Positions 47,613 through 59,200 of a DNA stretch of 64,000 bases are shown here, one piece after another. Source of the DNA: Levilinea saccharolytica (lineage in GTDB: Bacteria > Chloroflexota > Anaerolineae > Anaerolineales > Anaerolineaceae); contig NZ_LGCM01000045.1 in the NCBI RefSeq assembly GCF_001306035.1, positions 1-64,000 of the forward strand, read 5' to 3'. Numbering within the stretch: position 1 is the stretch's first letter; the number at the start of each line of letters is the position of its first letter. The position numbers and the translations under genes were made by a program. The notes beneath the pieces are model-generated. The model saw only the letters and a list, made by a program, of their open reading frames with translations. It searched no databases and was not told where the DNA came from.

Positions 47613-48104
47613 TTAGTCGCTGGGGTCTTGCATGGCCGGCACCGAACGGGTGAACACACCCGGCGGGGTCTCTTGGGGGGTCAGTTGGCCGCCTTCCGCC
47701 ACCGGCTCCAGAAGCAGATCTTTGGTGTAAATGGAGGCGGCGCGGTCCACAAAAGACAGCTCGTAGTTATCCCCCAGCACAATGGCTTCGGTGGGGCAGG
47801 CGTCTTCGCAAAAGCCGCAGAAGATGCAGCGCAGCATATTGATTTCATAGGTGCTGGCGTAGCGCTCACCCGGGGAATAGCGCGCCGCATCCGTGTTTTC
47901 GGCGGCTTCCACAAAAATGGCGTCCGCGGGGCAGGCGGCAGCGCACAGGGCGCAGCCGATGCATTTTTCCAGCCCGTTGTCATAGCGCTTCAGCGTGTGG
48001 CGTCCCTTAAAGCGCACGCGCACGGGGCGCTTCTCTTCAGGGTATGAGATCGTCACCGGCTTGCTGAAAAAGGCTTTCAGCGTGGTCCACAGTCCTTCGA
48101 TCAT
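47613..48104 (-). CDS. nuoI: NADH-quinone oxidoreductase subunit I
   Basis: 163 residues. Two [4Fe-4S] clusters (N6a, N6b): C48, C51, C54 with C103 and C93, C96, C99 with C58. Passes electrons from the peripheral arm to NuoB. A short Pro-rich C-terminal tail extends beyond the ferredoxin fold. It starts 3 nt after nuoH stops. Confidence 0.97.
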   Translation of the reverse strand: MIEGLWTTLKAFFSKPVTISYPEEKRPVRVRFKGRHTLKRYDNGLEKCIGCALCAAACPADAIFVEAAENTDAARYSPGERYASTYEINMLRCIFCGFCEDACPTEAIVLGDNYELSFVDRAASIYTKDLLLEPVAEGGQLTPQETPPGVFTRSVPAMQDPSD

Positions 48105-48107
48105 CGC

Positions 48108-49118
48108 TTAACCTCCTACCAATACAATCACAACGGCTGTGATCACAATGTTGACCAGGGCGACCGGGAAGAGCACCTTCCAGCCGTAGAACATCAGCCG
48201 GTCGTAGCGGATGCGCGGCAGGGTGGCGCGCAGCCAGATGATGACAAACAGCCACACCAATACCTTGGCCAACAGGTTGATCGGCCCGGCAAAGCCCCCC
48301 AACCATTCGGGCGGCAGCGGCCAGGCATAGCCCCCCAGGAAGAGGGTGGAGCCGATCATGGCCACGGCGATCATCTTGATGTATTCAGCCATGAAGAACA
48401 GGGCGAACTTCATGCCGGAATATTCGGTGTGATACCCGGCGGTCAGCTCCTGCTCGGCTTCGGGCATATCAAAGGGGGCGCGGTTGATCTCCGCCAGGGA
48501 GGACATGAAGTAAATCAGAAAGGCCACCGGCTGGAGGACGATGAAGGGCAGGGTGCGCTGACTTTCCACCACGTCCACCATGCTCATCGAGCCGGCCATC
48601 ATCACCGGCGCCAGCATGGCCAGACCCAGGGCCAATTCGTAGCTGATCATCTGCGCTGTGGCGCGCAGACCGCCCATCGTGGCGTATTTGTTGTTGGAAG
48701 ACCACCCCGCCAGGGCGATGCCGTACACGGAGATGGAGGTGACGGCCACGATGTAGAGCACGCCGATGTTAAGGTCCACCAGATACAGGGGCACAGGCCG
48801 CCCAAAGAGCATCACCTGCGGCCCCCAGGGGACCACGGCGGTGATGATCAGCGCGGGGATGACGGTGAGCACCGGCGCAAGGACGAAGACAAATTTGTCG
48901 GCGTAGGCCGGGATCAATTCCTCTTTGAAGATCAGCTTAACCCCGTCTGCCACCGGCTGCAGCAGGCCAAACGGCCCGGCGCGGTTGGGGCCGATGCGCA
49001 CCTGCATGCGCGCCAGCACGCGCCGTTCCAGCAGGGTGACGTAGGCGAAGCCCGCGGTCATGAAGAGGATGATGAAAAGGGACTTGATGACCCATTCCCA
49101 GATTAATGCAGCATCCAT
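48108..49118 (-). CDS. nuoH: NADH-quinone oxidoreductase subunit H
   Basis: 336 residues from the ATG at 49118 ([10 protein letters not shown]); a longer frame runs into nuoG. Eight TM helices forming the quinone chamber. Motifs: [67 protein letters not shown]. 7 nt after nuoG. Confidence 0.97.
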   Translation of the reverse strand: MDAALIWEWVIKSLFIILFMTAGFAYVTLLERRVLARMQVRIGPNRAGPFGLLQPVADGVKLIFKEELIPAYADKFVFVLAPVLTVIPALIITAVVPWGPQVMLFGRPVPLYLVDLNIGVLYIVAVTSISVYGIALAGWSSNNKYATMGGLRATAQMISYELALGLAMLAPVMMAGSMSMVDVVESQRTLPFIVLQPVAFLIYFMSSLAEINRAPFDMPEAEQELTAGYHTEYSGMKFALFFMAEYIKMIAVAMIGSTLFLGGYAWPLPPEWLGGFAGPINLLAKVLVWLFVIIWLRATLPRIRYDRLMFYGWKVLFPVALVNIVITAVVIVLVGG

Positions 49119-49125
49119 GCGCACC

Positions 49126-51633
49126 TCACTCCTTGTTAGCCTGCCCGCTGGGGACAGGCGCCGGTACACGCACGACCACCCACGGCACATTGGGGGTGGG
49201 GAAACCCGCGCTGCGCGGCAGGCCAGCCGCATTCAGCGGCAGGTTTTCATCCGCCGCCGCGGGCAGCCGCAGGATCTCATCCCCGGCGGTTATTTCCACT
49301 TCCTCGCCGGGCTGAACGCCCAACTGCACCAGCAGGCTGGGGTGCAGCCAGACGGCGCGGGCCGCCAGGCGCTGACCGATCAGCGGGGAATGCCGCACCA
49401 GGCTGCCGTGGTCGTACAGGCGGCTGAAGCGCACCAGGCGCAAAGCCCCGGCAGGGACCGGCGCGGGCGCGTAAGCCTTGGGCGCGGGCAGGCTCACCAT
49501 CTCCGGCAGGGGCAGAGACACGCCCAACCCCTGGGTATTCTCATACGACGTGCCGCCGTAATACAGGTCTTTGCGCCCGATGATGGGCCACTGCTCCTGG
49601 GTTTCGGCCAGGCGCTGGTAGCTGATCGCGGCGTAGGCGGGGATCTGAGCGGCGATGCGCTGCATCACCAGGGCGGCGGCGCGGCCTTCCACATCCGTCA
49701 GCAGACCCGTGCCCAACTGGGCGGCGATGACGAAATCGGGGCGGGCATTGGCGCGCGGCGGGGTGACGGGGTAAAAGCGCTGCACGCGCCGTTCGCCGGA
49801 GGTGTAGGTGCCTTCGCGCTCGGTATAAGCCGCGGCGGGCAGCACCACATCAGCCCGGCGCGCGCTTTCCGTCAGGAACAGCTCCTGCACCACCACAAAC
49901 CCGGCCTGCTCCAGGGCAGCCGCCAGCGCGGGGTCGTCGCCCGCCGGGTCGGCCCCAGCCAAAAGCACCCCGCCCGCGCCCGCCAGGCTGTGCGCCAGTT
50001 CGGCGGGGGCCTGCGGGTGGAAGCCCATGTCCCAGGCGCCCTGGGTGTTGCCGTGCGGCCAAACCCCCACCAGCCCGTTGTTGGGGCGGGCGGTGTGGCC
50101 GGTGTGCACCAGCAAATCGGCGGCGGCGCGGGCCAAAGCCTCGGATTCGGCCAGTTCAACCCCGTCGCTGCCGAAGAAAATGACCACATTTTCGGCGCTG
50201 CGCAGGGCTTCGGCGGCCTCGCGGAAATCCCCTTCCAGCCCAGCCGGTTCCAGCAGGCTGGCCAGGGCCTGGGCTTGCTGGCCGTAATCGGCGCGCAGGC
50301 GCAGGCTGGCAAATGCCTCCAGCCGGGTCGGGCGGGCGCCCAGGGTGATCAGCCGCGCTCCGCGCTGGGCGGCCTGCTTGATGCGCAGCCACCACAGGGG
50401 GGCCTCTTCGTGCAGATCGCTGGCGGCCACCAGCACCACCGAACCCGCGCCCAGATCGGCCAGGTTGCTGCCGGGGGCCAGGCCCACTTGAGCGGTCAGG
50501 TCGCCGCCGGCCATATCGCTGTACAGCACGGCGCGGCCTTTGCGTGCGGCGGCCAGGGCGTGCAGGTTGAACAGGTCTTCGTTGCTCAGCCGCCCGCCCG
50601 CCAGCACCACCAGCTTTTCACCGGCGCTGCGCAGACCCTGGGCAGCGGCCTCCAGGGCTTCGTCCCACGAGGCGGGGGTCAGCTCGCCGTTCCTGCGCAC
50701 CAGGGGCGTGGAAAGGCGTTCGGGGCTTTCGGTGTAGTGATACACAAAGCGGGCCTTGTCGCAGATCCAAATCTCGTTGACGGCCTCGTTTTGGCGCGGC
50801 AGGGCGCGCTTGATGACGGACTTGCCGTCCGAACGGGCCTCGCGGCGTACGTTGTAGGTCAGGTTGCAGCCCACCGGGCAGTGGTTGCACAGCGAGGCGG
50901 CGGATTTCAGTTCCCAGGGGCGGGCGCCAAAGCGGAAATCGGCGGTGGTCAGCGCGCCCACCGGGCAGATGTCGGTGGTGTTGCCGGAGAAGATCGAATC
51001 AAAGCCCGGCTCAGAATGGGTCATGATCTCCAGCGAGCGCCCGCGCTGGCTGAAGCCCAACACAGGGTCGGCGGCGATGTCGCTTTGGAAGCGCACGCAG
51101 CGCGCGCATTGGATGCAGCGTTCGCGGTCGAGGAAGATCAGCTCGCCCAGGGGCACATGCTTCTGCTGGCGCATTTTCTCGTCAAAGAGGAAGCGGCTTT
51201 CGCCGGGGCCGTGGGCCAGGGTCAGGTTTTGCAGCGGACATTCGCCGCCCTTGTCGCAGATGGGGCAGTCCAGGGGGTGCGAGGTGAGCAGAAATTCCAA
51301 CACCTCTTTGCGGGCCGCGGTCACCTTTTGGTTTTCGGTGAGAACCACCATGCCCTCCGAAACGGGGGTGGTGCAGGCCGTCTCCAGCTTGGGGGCAAAC
51401 TGGATGCGGGGCTTGCCGTCCGGCTCCAGCACGGGCTGTCCGCTGGCGCGGTCCATCACCGGGCGGCCGATTTCCACCAGGCACATGCGGCACATGCCCA
51501 CCGGTTCCATCTTAGGATGGTAGCAGAACACGGGGATGTCGTTGCCAATCTTCTTGGCCGCATCCACCACCAGCGTTCCGGCGGGGACGGTTACGGTCTG
51601 ATCATCTATGCTGAGCGTTACCATTTTCGCCAT
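49126..51633 (-). CDS. nuoG: NADH-quinone oxidoreductase subunit G
   Basis: 835 residues. [2Fe-2S] N1b ligands C37, C48, C51, C87; N5 ligands H119, C123, C126, C132; N4 in RCIQCARCVRF with a later DICPVGAL; and an N7-type site in CNHCPVGC followed by a fourth Cys in IWICDKARF. The C-terminal two thirds are a degenerate molybdopterin-oxidoreductase domain without Mo-binding expectation. N7 occurs in only some bacterial complexes I (E. coli and Thermus are examples). Confidence 0.96.
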   Translation of the reverse strand: MAKMVTLSIDDQTVTVPAGTLVVDAAKKIGNDIPVFCYHPKMEPVGMCRMCLVEIGRPVMDRASGQPVLEPDGKPRIQFAPKLETACTTPVSEGMVVLTENQKVTAARKEVLEFLLTSHPLDCPICDKGGECPLQNLTLAHGPGESRFLFDEKMRQQKHVPLGELIFLDRERCIQCARCVRFQSDIAADPVLGFSQRGRSLEIMTHSEPGFDSIFSGNTTDICPVGALTTADFRFGARPWELKSAASLCNHCPVGCNLTYNVRREARSDGKSVIKRALPRQNEAVNEIWICDKARFVYHYTESPERLSTPLVRRNGELTPASWDEALEAAAQGLRSAGEKLVVLAGGRLSNEDLFNLHALAAARKGRAVLYSDMAGGDLTAQVGLAPGSNLADLGAGSVVLVAASDLHEEAPLWWLRIKQAAQRGARLITLGARPTRLEAFASLRLRADYGQQAQALASLLEPAGLEGDFREAAEALRSAENVVIFFGSDGVELAESEALARAAADLLVHTGHTARPNNGLVGVWPHGNTQGAWDMGFHPQAPAELAHSLAGAGGVLLAGADPAGDDPALAAALEQAGFVVVQELFLTESARRADVVLPAAAYTEREGTYTSGERRVQRFYPVTPPRANARPDFVIAAQLGTGLLTDVEGRAAALVMQRIAAQIPAYAAISYQRLAETQEQWPIIGRKDLYYGGTSYENTQGLGVSLPLPEMVSLPAPKAYAPAPVPAGALRLVRFSRLYDHGSLVRHSPLIGQRLAARAVWLHPSLLVQLGVQPGEEVEITAGDEILRLPAAADENLPLNAAGLPRSAGFPTPNVPWVVVRVPAPVPSGQANKE

Positions 51634-51686
51634 TAATTCTCAACTCCTTCGCGCTCCGGTCAGCGCCGGTGGGCGCGCGGTGGGCT

Positions 51687-52931
51687 TTATTTGTGCAGAA
51701 AATCCTCGCGGAATTTCTCGATGCCAGAAACGACCGCCATGGTGGAAAATTCACCCAGGGCGCACAGGCATTTGCCTTGCATCTGACGGGCAACCGCCGC
51801 CAGCAGATCCACATCCTTTTCGCTGCCCTGCCCCGCGGCGATGCGGGTGGCCAGGCGGTTCATCCAGAAGGTTCCTTCGCGGCAGGGGGTGCATTTTCCG
51901 CAGGATTCGTGCTTGAAGAAATGCACCGTCTTCTGCACCAGGTCGGCCATGTTCACGGTGTCATCCAGGATGATGACCGAGGCCGAACCCAGGGGGGCGT
52001 TAAGATTGTTCTGCGTGGATTCGTAATCCATGGGCGTGTCCAGGGCGGCGTCATCCGCGGCCACGATGGTGGACGAAGCCCCGGCGGACATGAAGGCCTT
52101 CACCTGGCCGCCGTTGGGGATGCCGCCGCCGTGCTGGAAGATCAGCTCACGGAAGGGCGTGCCCAGGGGCAGCTCATAGTTGCCCGGCTTGTTCACGCAG
52201 CCCGACAGCGAGAAGATCTTGACCCCGGGGCTTTTCTCGGTGCCGAAGGAGCGGTACCAATCCGGGCCGTGTTCCACAATCAGGGGCACATTCGCCAGGG
52301 TTTCCACGTTGTTGACCACGGTGGGGCTGTTGTACAGGCCGTGGGTGGCGGGGAAGGGCGGGCGCAGCCGCGGCTGACCCAGCTTGCCTTCCAGCGATTC
52401 CAGCAGGGCGGTTTCTTCACCGCAGATATAGGCTCCGGCCCCCAGGTGGGTGGCCAGGCGCAGGTGGTAGGCCGTGCCGAAGAGGTTTTCGCCCAGCAGC
52501 CCGGCCTTTTCCAGCTCGGCGATACAGCCGTCCAGCTTTTGGGCCAGCGCCCAGAATTCGCCGCGCAGGTACACGTAAGATTGGTTGGCCTGCACCGCGT
52601 AAGAAGCCAGCATCAGCCCTTCCAGGAACTGGTAAGGGTTGGATTCCAGCAGCTCGCGGTCTTTAAACGTGCCCGGTTCGGATTCGTCCGCGTTGGCCAC
52701 CACGTAATGCGGCCAGCGGTCGTTGGGCAGAAAAGCCCATTTCATGCCGGTGGGGAAGCCCGCACCGCCGCGCCCGCGCAGGCCCGAATTTTTGACCGCC
52801 GCCAGCACATCCGCGGGGGTCATGCTGGTGACGGCTTTGCGGAAAGCCTCAAAACCGCCGTGGGCGCGGTACACGTCCAATTGGTGCAGGTTGGGTATTT
52901 CTCGGTGGCGCAGGAGGAGATATTGACCCAT
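51687..52931 (-). CDS. nuoF: NADH-quinone oxidoreductase subunit F
   Basis: 414 residues from the ATG at 52931 with AAAGGAGG upstream; the longer frame lies in nuoE. FMN/NADH site GLRGRGGAGFPTGMKW (50-65), NADESEPGTFKDR and GAGAYICGEETALLESLEG. N3 cluster ligands C344, C347, C350 and C390. First electron acceptor from NADH. Confidence 0.97.
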   Translation of the reverse strand: MGQYLLLRHREIPNLHQLDVYRAHGGFEAFRKAVTSMTPADVLAAVKNSGLRGRGGAGFPTGMKWAFLPNDRWPHYVVANADESEPGTFKDRELLESNPYQFLEGLMLASYAVQANQSYVYLRGEFWALAQKLDGCIAELEKAGLLGENLFGTAYHLRLATHLGAGAYICGEETALLESLEGKLGQPRLRPPFPATHGLYNSPTVVNNVETLANVPLIVEHGPDWYRSFGTEKSPGVKIFSLSGCVNKPGNYELPLGTPFRELIFQHGGGIPNGGQVKAFMSAGASSTIVAADDAALDTPMDYESTQNNLNAPLGSASVIILDDTVNMADLVQKTVHFFKHESCGKCTPCREGTFWMNRLATRIAAGQGSEKDVDLLAAVARQMQGKCLCALGEFSTMAVVSGIEKFREDFLHK

Positions 52932-52933
52932 GC

Positions 52934-53443
52934 CTAGGCCTCCTTTCCAGCCCGCGCGCGCAGCTCTTCCACCAGGGCGCGCACGGTTTCGAGGGTTTGG
53001 TCTTCGTGGTAGGTGATTTGCCCATCCCCTTGCAGCTGGAACATGGGCGCGCGGTGGCAGGCCGCCAGGCACTTGACCTCTTCCAGGCTGAACATGCCGT
53101 CAGCGGTAGTCTGGCCGACCTCAATGCCCAGGTAGGCCTTCAGTTCCTGCAAAAAACGGTCTGCGCCGCGCAGCACACAGGGCAAATCGGTGCACACCTG
53201 AATGCGGTAACGCCCGCCCGGCTCTTCGTGGAAGAGGGTGTAAAAACCAGCCACCGAAGCCACCTCGGTGGCAGAAACCTCCGCAATTTCGGCGATTTCC
53301 GCGATGGCCTGCGGGGTGATGTAGTTCTTCTCGGCCTGCGCCAGGAAGAGGAGCGGCATAACCGCCGAGCGTTTACGCTCAGCCGGGTAGCGCGCCAGGA
53401 TGCGCTGGACTTCTTGGGGGTATTTGCTCAGCAGCTCGTTCAC
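52934..53443 (-). CDS. nuoE: NADH-quinone oxidoreductase subunit E
   Basis: 169 residues, thioredoxin-like [2Fe-2S] (N1a) subunit. Ligands in VCTDLPC and KCLAAC, the CX4C...CX3C pattern. N-terminal helical bundle SAVMPLLFLAQAE. Its start overlaps the nuoD stop (ATGA), so the two are coupled. Confidence 0.96.
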   Translation of the reverse strand: MNELLSKYPQEVQRILARYPAERKRSAVMPLLFLAQAEKNYITPQAIAEIAEIAEVSATEVASVAGFYTLFHEEPGGRYRIQVCTDLPCVLRGADRFLQELKAYLGIEVGQTTADGMFSLEEVKCLAACHRAPMFQLQGDGQITYHEDQTLETVRALVEELRARAGKEA

Positions 53444-54669
53444 CGGTCAGCATCTCCCAGAACAATATCAATGGAACCAATGATCGCCACCACGTCCGCC
53501 ACAAAATGACCGCGGCTGAGCAGCGGCATAATTTGCAGGTTGGGGAAGGTGGGGGTGCGGAAGTGCACCCGGTAGGGCTTGGGGCCGCCGTCGCTTTCTA
53601 AGAACACGCCCAGCTCGCCGCGGGGCGATTCAATGGTGGCGTACACCGACCCCTGCGGGGCCGAAAAGCCTTCCGTCCACAACTTGAAGTGGTGGATGAG
53701 GGCTTCCATGCTGACGCCGATCTCAGAGCGCGGTGGGGGCACGTATTTGCGGTTGTTGGAGCGCACCGGCCCGTAGGGCAGGCGGTCCATGCCCTGCTGA
53801 ATGATACGCAGGGACTGGCGCATCTCGGCCATGCGCACCAGGTAGCGCGCGCGCACATCCCCGGCGGTCTCGGTGGGGATGTCGAAATCGTAGGTCTCAT
53901 AGCCGCTGTAGGGGCGGGCTTTGCGCAGGTCATAGGCCATGCCGGCGGCGCGCAGCACCGGGCCGGTAGCGGCATAGCGCAGGCAGTCCTCTTTCGAGAT
54001 GATCCCAATCTGGCTGGTGCGTTCCAGGAAGAGGGGGTTATTGTTCAGCAGGCGCTCGTATTCGTCCAACCGGGCGGGCATGAGGGCCAGAAAATCGCGC
54101 ACAGCGGCCTCAAATTCCACCGGCACATCCCGCCACAAACCGCCCGGCCGCACGTAGGTGGTCATCATGCGCTGGCCCGCGCACATCTCAAAGATGTCCA
54201 GAATCAGCTCGCGCTCGCGCATGGCGTACAGGAAGAGGGACATGGCCCCCAGATCCAGAGCCGAAGTGCCCACCCACACCAGGTGCGAGTTGATGCGGGT
54301 CAGCTCGGCCAGGATCACACGGATCACCTGGGCGCGCTCCGGCACGTCCAGATCCAGCAGCTTCTCCACCGCCAGGCTGTACACCAGGTTGTTGCCGATG
54401 GGGTTGAGGTAATCCAACCGGTCTGTCATCACCTCAGCCTGCTGGTAATTCTTGGATTCCATGTTCTTTTCCACACCGGTGTGCAGGAATCCAATGTCGG
54501 GAATACAGCTGACCACCGTTTCGCCGTCCAGCTCCAACAGCAAACGCAGCACACCGTGGGTGCTGGGGTGCTGCGGGCCCATGTTGAGCAGCATGGTCTC
54601 GCCGCTGCGGGCGCGGTCGGATACCAGATGGCGGAGTTCATCCACACTGACTTCGCGGATTTCGGTCAT
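53440..54669 (-). CDS. nuoD: NADH-quinone oxidoreductase subunit D
   Basis: 409 residues. NMGPQHPSTHGVLRLLLELDGE carries the quinone-site His; GFLHTGVEKNMESKNYQQ, VGTSALDLGAMSLFLYAMRERE and the C-terminal VLGDADR are family hallmarks. A separate nuoC precedes it, so it is not the NuoCD fusion of E. coli. 15 nt after nuoC. Confidence 0.97.
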   Translation of the reverse strand: MTEIREVSVDELRHLVSDRARSGETMLLNMGPQHPSTHGVLRLLLELDGETVVSCIPDIGFLHTGVEKNMESKNYQQAEVMTDRLDYLNPIGNNLVYSLAVEKLLDLDVPERAQVIRVILAELTRINSHLVWVGTSALDLGAMSLFLYAMRERELILDIFEMCAGQRMMTTYVRPGGLWRDVPVEFEAAVRDFLALMPARLDEYERLLNNNPLFLERTSQIGIISKEDCLRYAATGPVLRAAGMAYDLRKARPYSGYETYDFDIPTETAGDVRARYLVRMAEMRQSLRIIQQGMDRLPYGPVRSNNRKYVPPPRSEIGVSMEALIHHFKLWTEGFSAPQGSVYATIESPRGELGVFLESDGGPKPYRVHFRTPTFPNLQIMPLLSRGHFVADVVAIIGSIDIVLGDADR

Positions 54670-54684
54670 GAACGCTCCTCCAGC

Positions 54685-55206
54685 CTATTCTTTGGGGTGC
54701 GGCTTGCGCAGGCTGATGTCGTCAAAATTAAAGGTAAACTGGACTTCTTCATAGCCCAGGGGGTAATCTTTGCGCAGGGGGTGGCCCACCCAGTCGTAGG
54801 GCATGATGATGCGGCGCAGATCGGAATGCCCCTCAAATTGGATCCCGAACATGTCCCACACCTCGCGCTCATACCAGTTGGCGCCGGGGTACACGCCCTC
54901 CAGCGTGGGCACTTTCGGTTCTGCCGCCGAAAGGGGCACACGCACGCGCAGCAGGCCGTGGTGGCTGACGGAGTTGAACTGGTAAATGACGTGGAAGCGC
55001 GGTTCTTCTTGGGGCCAATAATCCACCGCGGTCACATCCACCAGCATCTCAAATTGGAAGCGGTCGCGCAGGGCCTGGGCAGCAGCCGCGATCTGTTCGC
55101 GGGCGAGGATCAGGGTGTGCTCGCCGCGAAAGGTTTGCAGACTGGCGCCGAACTCGGCCTGAATCGCATCAACAGCAGCTTGGAGATTTTCGTTCATCGG
55201 CATCAT
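54685..55206 (-). CDS. nuoC: NADH-quinone oxidoreductase subunit C
   Basis: 173 residues if the first of three close in-frame ATGs (55206, 55203, 55197) is used; none has a strong SD, and MNENLQAAVDAI (55197) is equally plausible. ERGVWDMF-like motif seen as EREVWDMFGIQFEGHSDLRRIIMPYDWVGHPLRKDYPL. Peripheral arm scaffold. Confidence 0.95.
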   Translation of the reverse strand: MMPMNENLQAAVDAIQAEFGASLQTFRGEHTLILAREQIAAAAQALRDRFQFEMLVDVTAVDYWPQEEPRFHVIYQFNSVSHHGLLRVRVPLSAAEPKVPTLEGVYPGANWYEREVWDMFGIQFEGHSDLRRIIMPYDWVGHPLRKDYPLGYEEVQFTFNFDDISLRKPHPKE

Positions 55207-55242
55207 CCATCTTCGATCGGGAGAAGGGTGCAGGCAGGGGTA

Positions 55243-55715
<473 letters not shown>

Positions 55716-55725
<10 letters not shown>

Positions 55726-56072
55726 TCGAGCGCTCCTTTCTTCCAGGCGTACACGTAGGCTACCTCTAAAACCAGCAGGAAGACGATCATCAGCCACAGG
55801 CCGGGCATGCCCAGGTCGCGGAAGGTGACCGCCCAGGGTAAGACAAAGATGACCTCAATATCGAACAGGATGAAGAGCACCGCCACCAGGTAGTAGCGCA
55901 CAGACATGCGGCGGCGGCCGGGGCCGTAGGGAACCATGCCGGATTCATAGGGGGAGGATTTGCGTTCGGTGGGGCGTTTGGGGCCGAAAATGGTCCCTAA
56001 GACGACCACCAAAACCCCGACGAAGACCGCCAGGCCCAAGATGACAAACAGGGGGAGATAATGTTCGATCAT
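55716..56072 (-). CDS. nuoA: NADH-quinone oxidoreductase subunit A
   Basis: 118 residues from the ATG at 56072; an upstream in-frame ATG at 56120 falls ahead of the predicted transcript start and is rejected. Three TM helices; [42 protein letters not shown] is the conserved core. First gene of the operon. Confidence 0.96.
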
Positions 56073-56110
56073 AGGAATCCTTACCGGATAGGTCTTATTT
56101 GTGTGTAATG

Positions 56111-56139
56111 AGTATATCACATGTCCAGATTGGTGGCAA
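56111..56139 (-). promoter_or_regulatory. nuo operon promoter
   Basis: Minus strand: TTGCCA (56134-56139), 17-bp spacer, TATACT (56111-56116) with an extended TGA just before it. The leader to the nuoA ATG is ~30 nt. No other convincing promoter was seen across the 14 genes. Confidence 0.8.
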
Positions 56140-56190
56140 TTTTCACATACAAGGGAAATGGAATCATGAATAAATTTCGCGGATTAACCC

Positions 56191-56221
56191 CGTAAGGGCG
56201 AGGTAGTACCTCGCCCTTACG
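56191..56221. repeat. 31-bp palindrome between protease gene and nuo promoter
   Basis: Perfect 15-bp arms (56191-56205, 56207-56221) around one base, centred on GTAGTAC. REP-like; on the minus strand it follows the protease stop but has no T-run. Confidence 0.75.
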
Positions 56222-56246
56222 CTCATTTTTGCGCTGCCTCAGCCCG

Positions 56247-59200
56247 CTACGGCAGCACCTCGATCCAATCCAGGTTAACCTCACCGCTGACGCTTTCCAG
56301 GGTGAGGGTGTGCTCCCCGGCTTTGAGCAGCTTGCTGGTCCATACCAGGCCGTCCTCCTGCACCAGCGAACTGGATTGATTCAGGGTGGTCAGGGTCACG
56401 CCGTCCACCTTGACGCGCAGCTTGCCCAGCCCCAGGGGCAGGCGGCTGTAGGCCAGGCGGATCTGGCGGCCCTCAAAATTCAACCCGGCGCTGGCGCGCG
56501 GGGCCGAAGAGGTCAGCAAAGCCCCGCTGTCCTCCCACAGCCCCAGGGTGGTCAGGTTCCCCAGGTCGGCTTCGTAATGGTTCTCGGTCAGCGCCGCGGC
56601 GGGCGCAAACTGGAGTTGGAAGTTCAGATTCGAGCCCAGCGCGCCAGGGGCGGCGGCCACTTCGATATAATACGTGACGCGGCCGACCAGATCCACCGAC
56701 AGGCGGGAAGTGCCCTCCGCGCCGCCGTTGTCATCCCAGGCCACCAGCTGCGGGGCGCTGCGCGAGCCGTACCACACCCCCAACAGGGTATCATACTGGC
56801 TGCCCTCCGTGCTGACGGTCAGCGTGCCGCTGCGCAGTGGGGTAAAGCGGTACCACACGCTGCGCTGGCCCTGGCCGATACCGGGGAAAACCGGGTCGAG
56901 CAGGCTGGTGGTGGCGGCGTACACGTCGTCACTGCGCTGGAAATCCGTTCCCGTCAGGCTGTCGCGCACCAGGCGGCCGTAGGCGATGAGGTTGTTGGAG
57001 GCCTTGCGCGGCGTGAATTTGGTGCTGACCACCAGGTTCTTGGCGGTGTCGCTCTTGGCGGCAATTTCCACATAGTAGGTCGTGCCCGGGTTCACCGTCA
57101 GGCTCACCGAAGAATTCTTCTTCTGGTTGGGGCGGTTGTCATTCCATGCCACCCGCGTCCATTGGTCCGCGGTGCGCGTCCACACCCCCAAAACCGTGTC
57201 GTAGTCGCTGCCGAAGGTATTCACCTTCAGCGTCCCGCTGGCGAAAGGTGAAATCTGATACCAGACGGTGCGGTAGCCCTGGAATGGTTTCTTCTGGATG
57301 GTGTAGGTGGGGTCGCCCGGGTCAGCCGTGGCAAAATCCACCGACTGCACAAAGCGCGATTCGCGAATCCCGCCCGGCGTTTCCAGCAGCACCGCCCCCG
57401 CAGGGGTGTCGTTATCCGGAGGCAGGCCAAAGGCGGCCGTCACGGCGGCGTCGCTGTTCAAAATCACCTGGAAGGGGTTGTTAAGGGACTGATACGTGCC
57501 GCTCCAGCCGCCAAAGCGGTAATCCTCCGCGGGCACGGCGGTGAGGGTGAGGGTGGTGTTCTTCAGATATTTGCCTGCAATAGGGCAATTGGGCTCAGGG
57601 CTGACCTGCACCTGCCCGCCCTCCAGCGGCTGAACGCTGGTGGTGAGGGTGTAACATTCCAAGGCCGGGCCGCTCGCGCTGAATTTCAGCGCACCGCCCA
57701 CCCCATTCAGGCCGTACGCGCCGATGCGGAAGTAATAGGTGCTGCCGGCCGCGGCCTGGAAGGAGATGCGCGAGGTGGGGTCGCTGCTGCTGACGTCGTC
57801 ATTCTCACCTATTTTCACCAGGCTGTCATTTTCCATGCGGAACAAAGCCAGAACGGTGTCGTAATCACTGCCGCTGGTGTGGACGGTGGTGGTTCCGCTG
57901 GCGTAGGCGGTGAATTTGTACCAGACGGTGGCCGAAATGGGGATGGTATTGTCGTTGGCGGCGCCGGAATCTTCAACCCCCGCCCCGTAGGTGACCTGGT
58001 TGGCCGTGTAGGGCAGGGTGGTGAAGACCGCGGCGTTGGCCGGCAGGTCGTTGGCCGGGGCCGGCAGAGGGGTGTCGTAGAAGGTGTGCAGCCATTCATC
58101 CCAGGCGGTGTTGGCGGTGAACTGCAAGATACCCGCCGAGCCGTCGTAATGGATGATGGACGAGGTTTCGCGGACGGGGAAGAAAATGCTGATTCCGTGC
58201 GCCGCGGCGTATTGGGCGCGGTTGTGAATGACCGCCGCGCTGACGGCCGTCTGCACGGCCTGGGCGGCGTTTTGCACCGCCGTGTCCGTCACCTTAGCCT
58301 GCACCTGGGCGGCGAAATCGTAGAGGTCAATGTAACCGTCCAGGTCAAATTCCAGGGCGGCCAGACGGGCTTCCATGATCTCCCCGGCGTGGTCGGGCGC
58401 GGCCGTGATGAGCGCCTGGGCCAGGTTGTGCGTGGCGGTGTTCAGGGCGGTGTAGGGCGCACCCAGGTCCACCGCCGCCTGGGTTTCGGAATTCAAGTAG
58501 GAGGTGTAGTAACTCTCCGCAATCTGGGTTCCCAAAGCAGCGGCGGTGATGGCCGGGTTGCTGGTGATGGCGCTGAGGATGGGGGTGTAGGGCCAGCCGT
58601 TGCCGGGTTCGGTTTTCTCTGAGCCCACGCGCACCGAAGCGTAGGGGATGATCTGGTTATCCACTTCGGTCATGGCCATCAAGCAGGCGTCAAAGCCCAG
58701 CAGATCTATGGGATGCCCGATTTGAGCCGCCGCGGCCGAAAGCACCTGGCGCAGCTCCGGCATTTGCAGATGGTCGCCGTCGGTGGAGTCGCTCAGAATG
58801 GATTTGAGCACCACTTCGGGAGAAGCCTGCAGCCAGCCGTCGCCGTGATCCCACAGCACCACGGCGTAATGTTCTGCGGGGTAATTAGTGACCGCCCAGG
58901 AGATAAAATCGGTCAGCGCCTCGGGGCTGCCCATGTTCACCTCGCCCAAACTGGTGCCGTTGGCGGCCAGGGGGGTCATGCCGGGGGTGACGTAGAAACG
59001 GCGCGTGTCGGTCCAGTTGCCGTAGGTGGTGTCGTAACCGCTGATACGGTCCATCTGCACCACGATGTTAAGATCGGCGTTGGAACCCACCGCTGACATC
59101 TCCAAAAAGTCCGCGATGGCGTAAGGCTCCAGGTTGTTGTCGCCGTCCAGGAAGACCATGAAGGTCCAGTCCTTGGGGGCGGCGGGTTCGGCGGTGAATT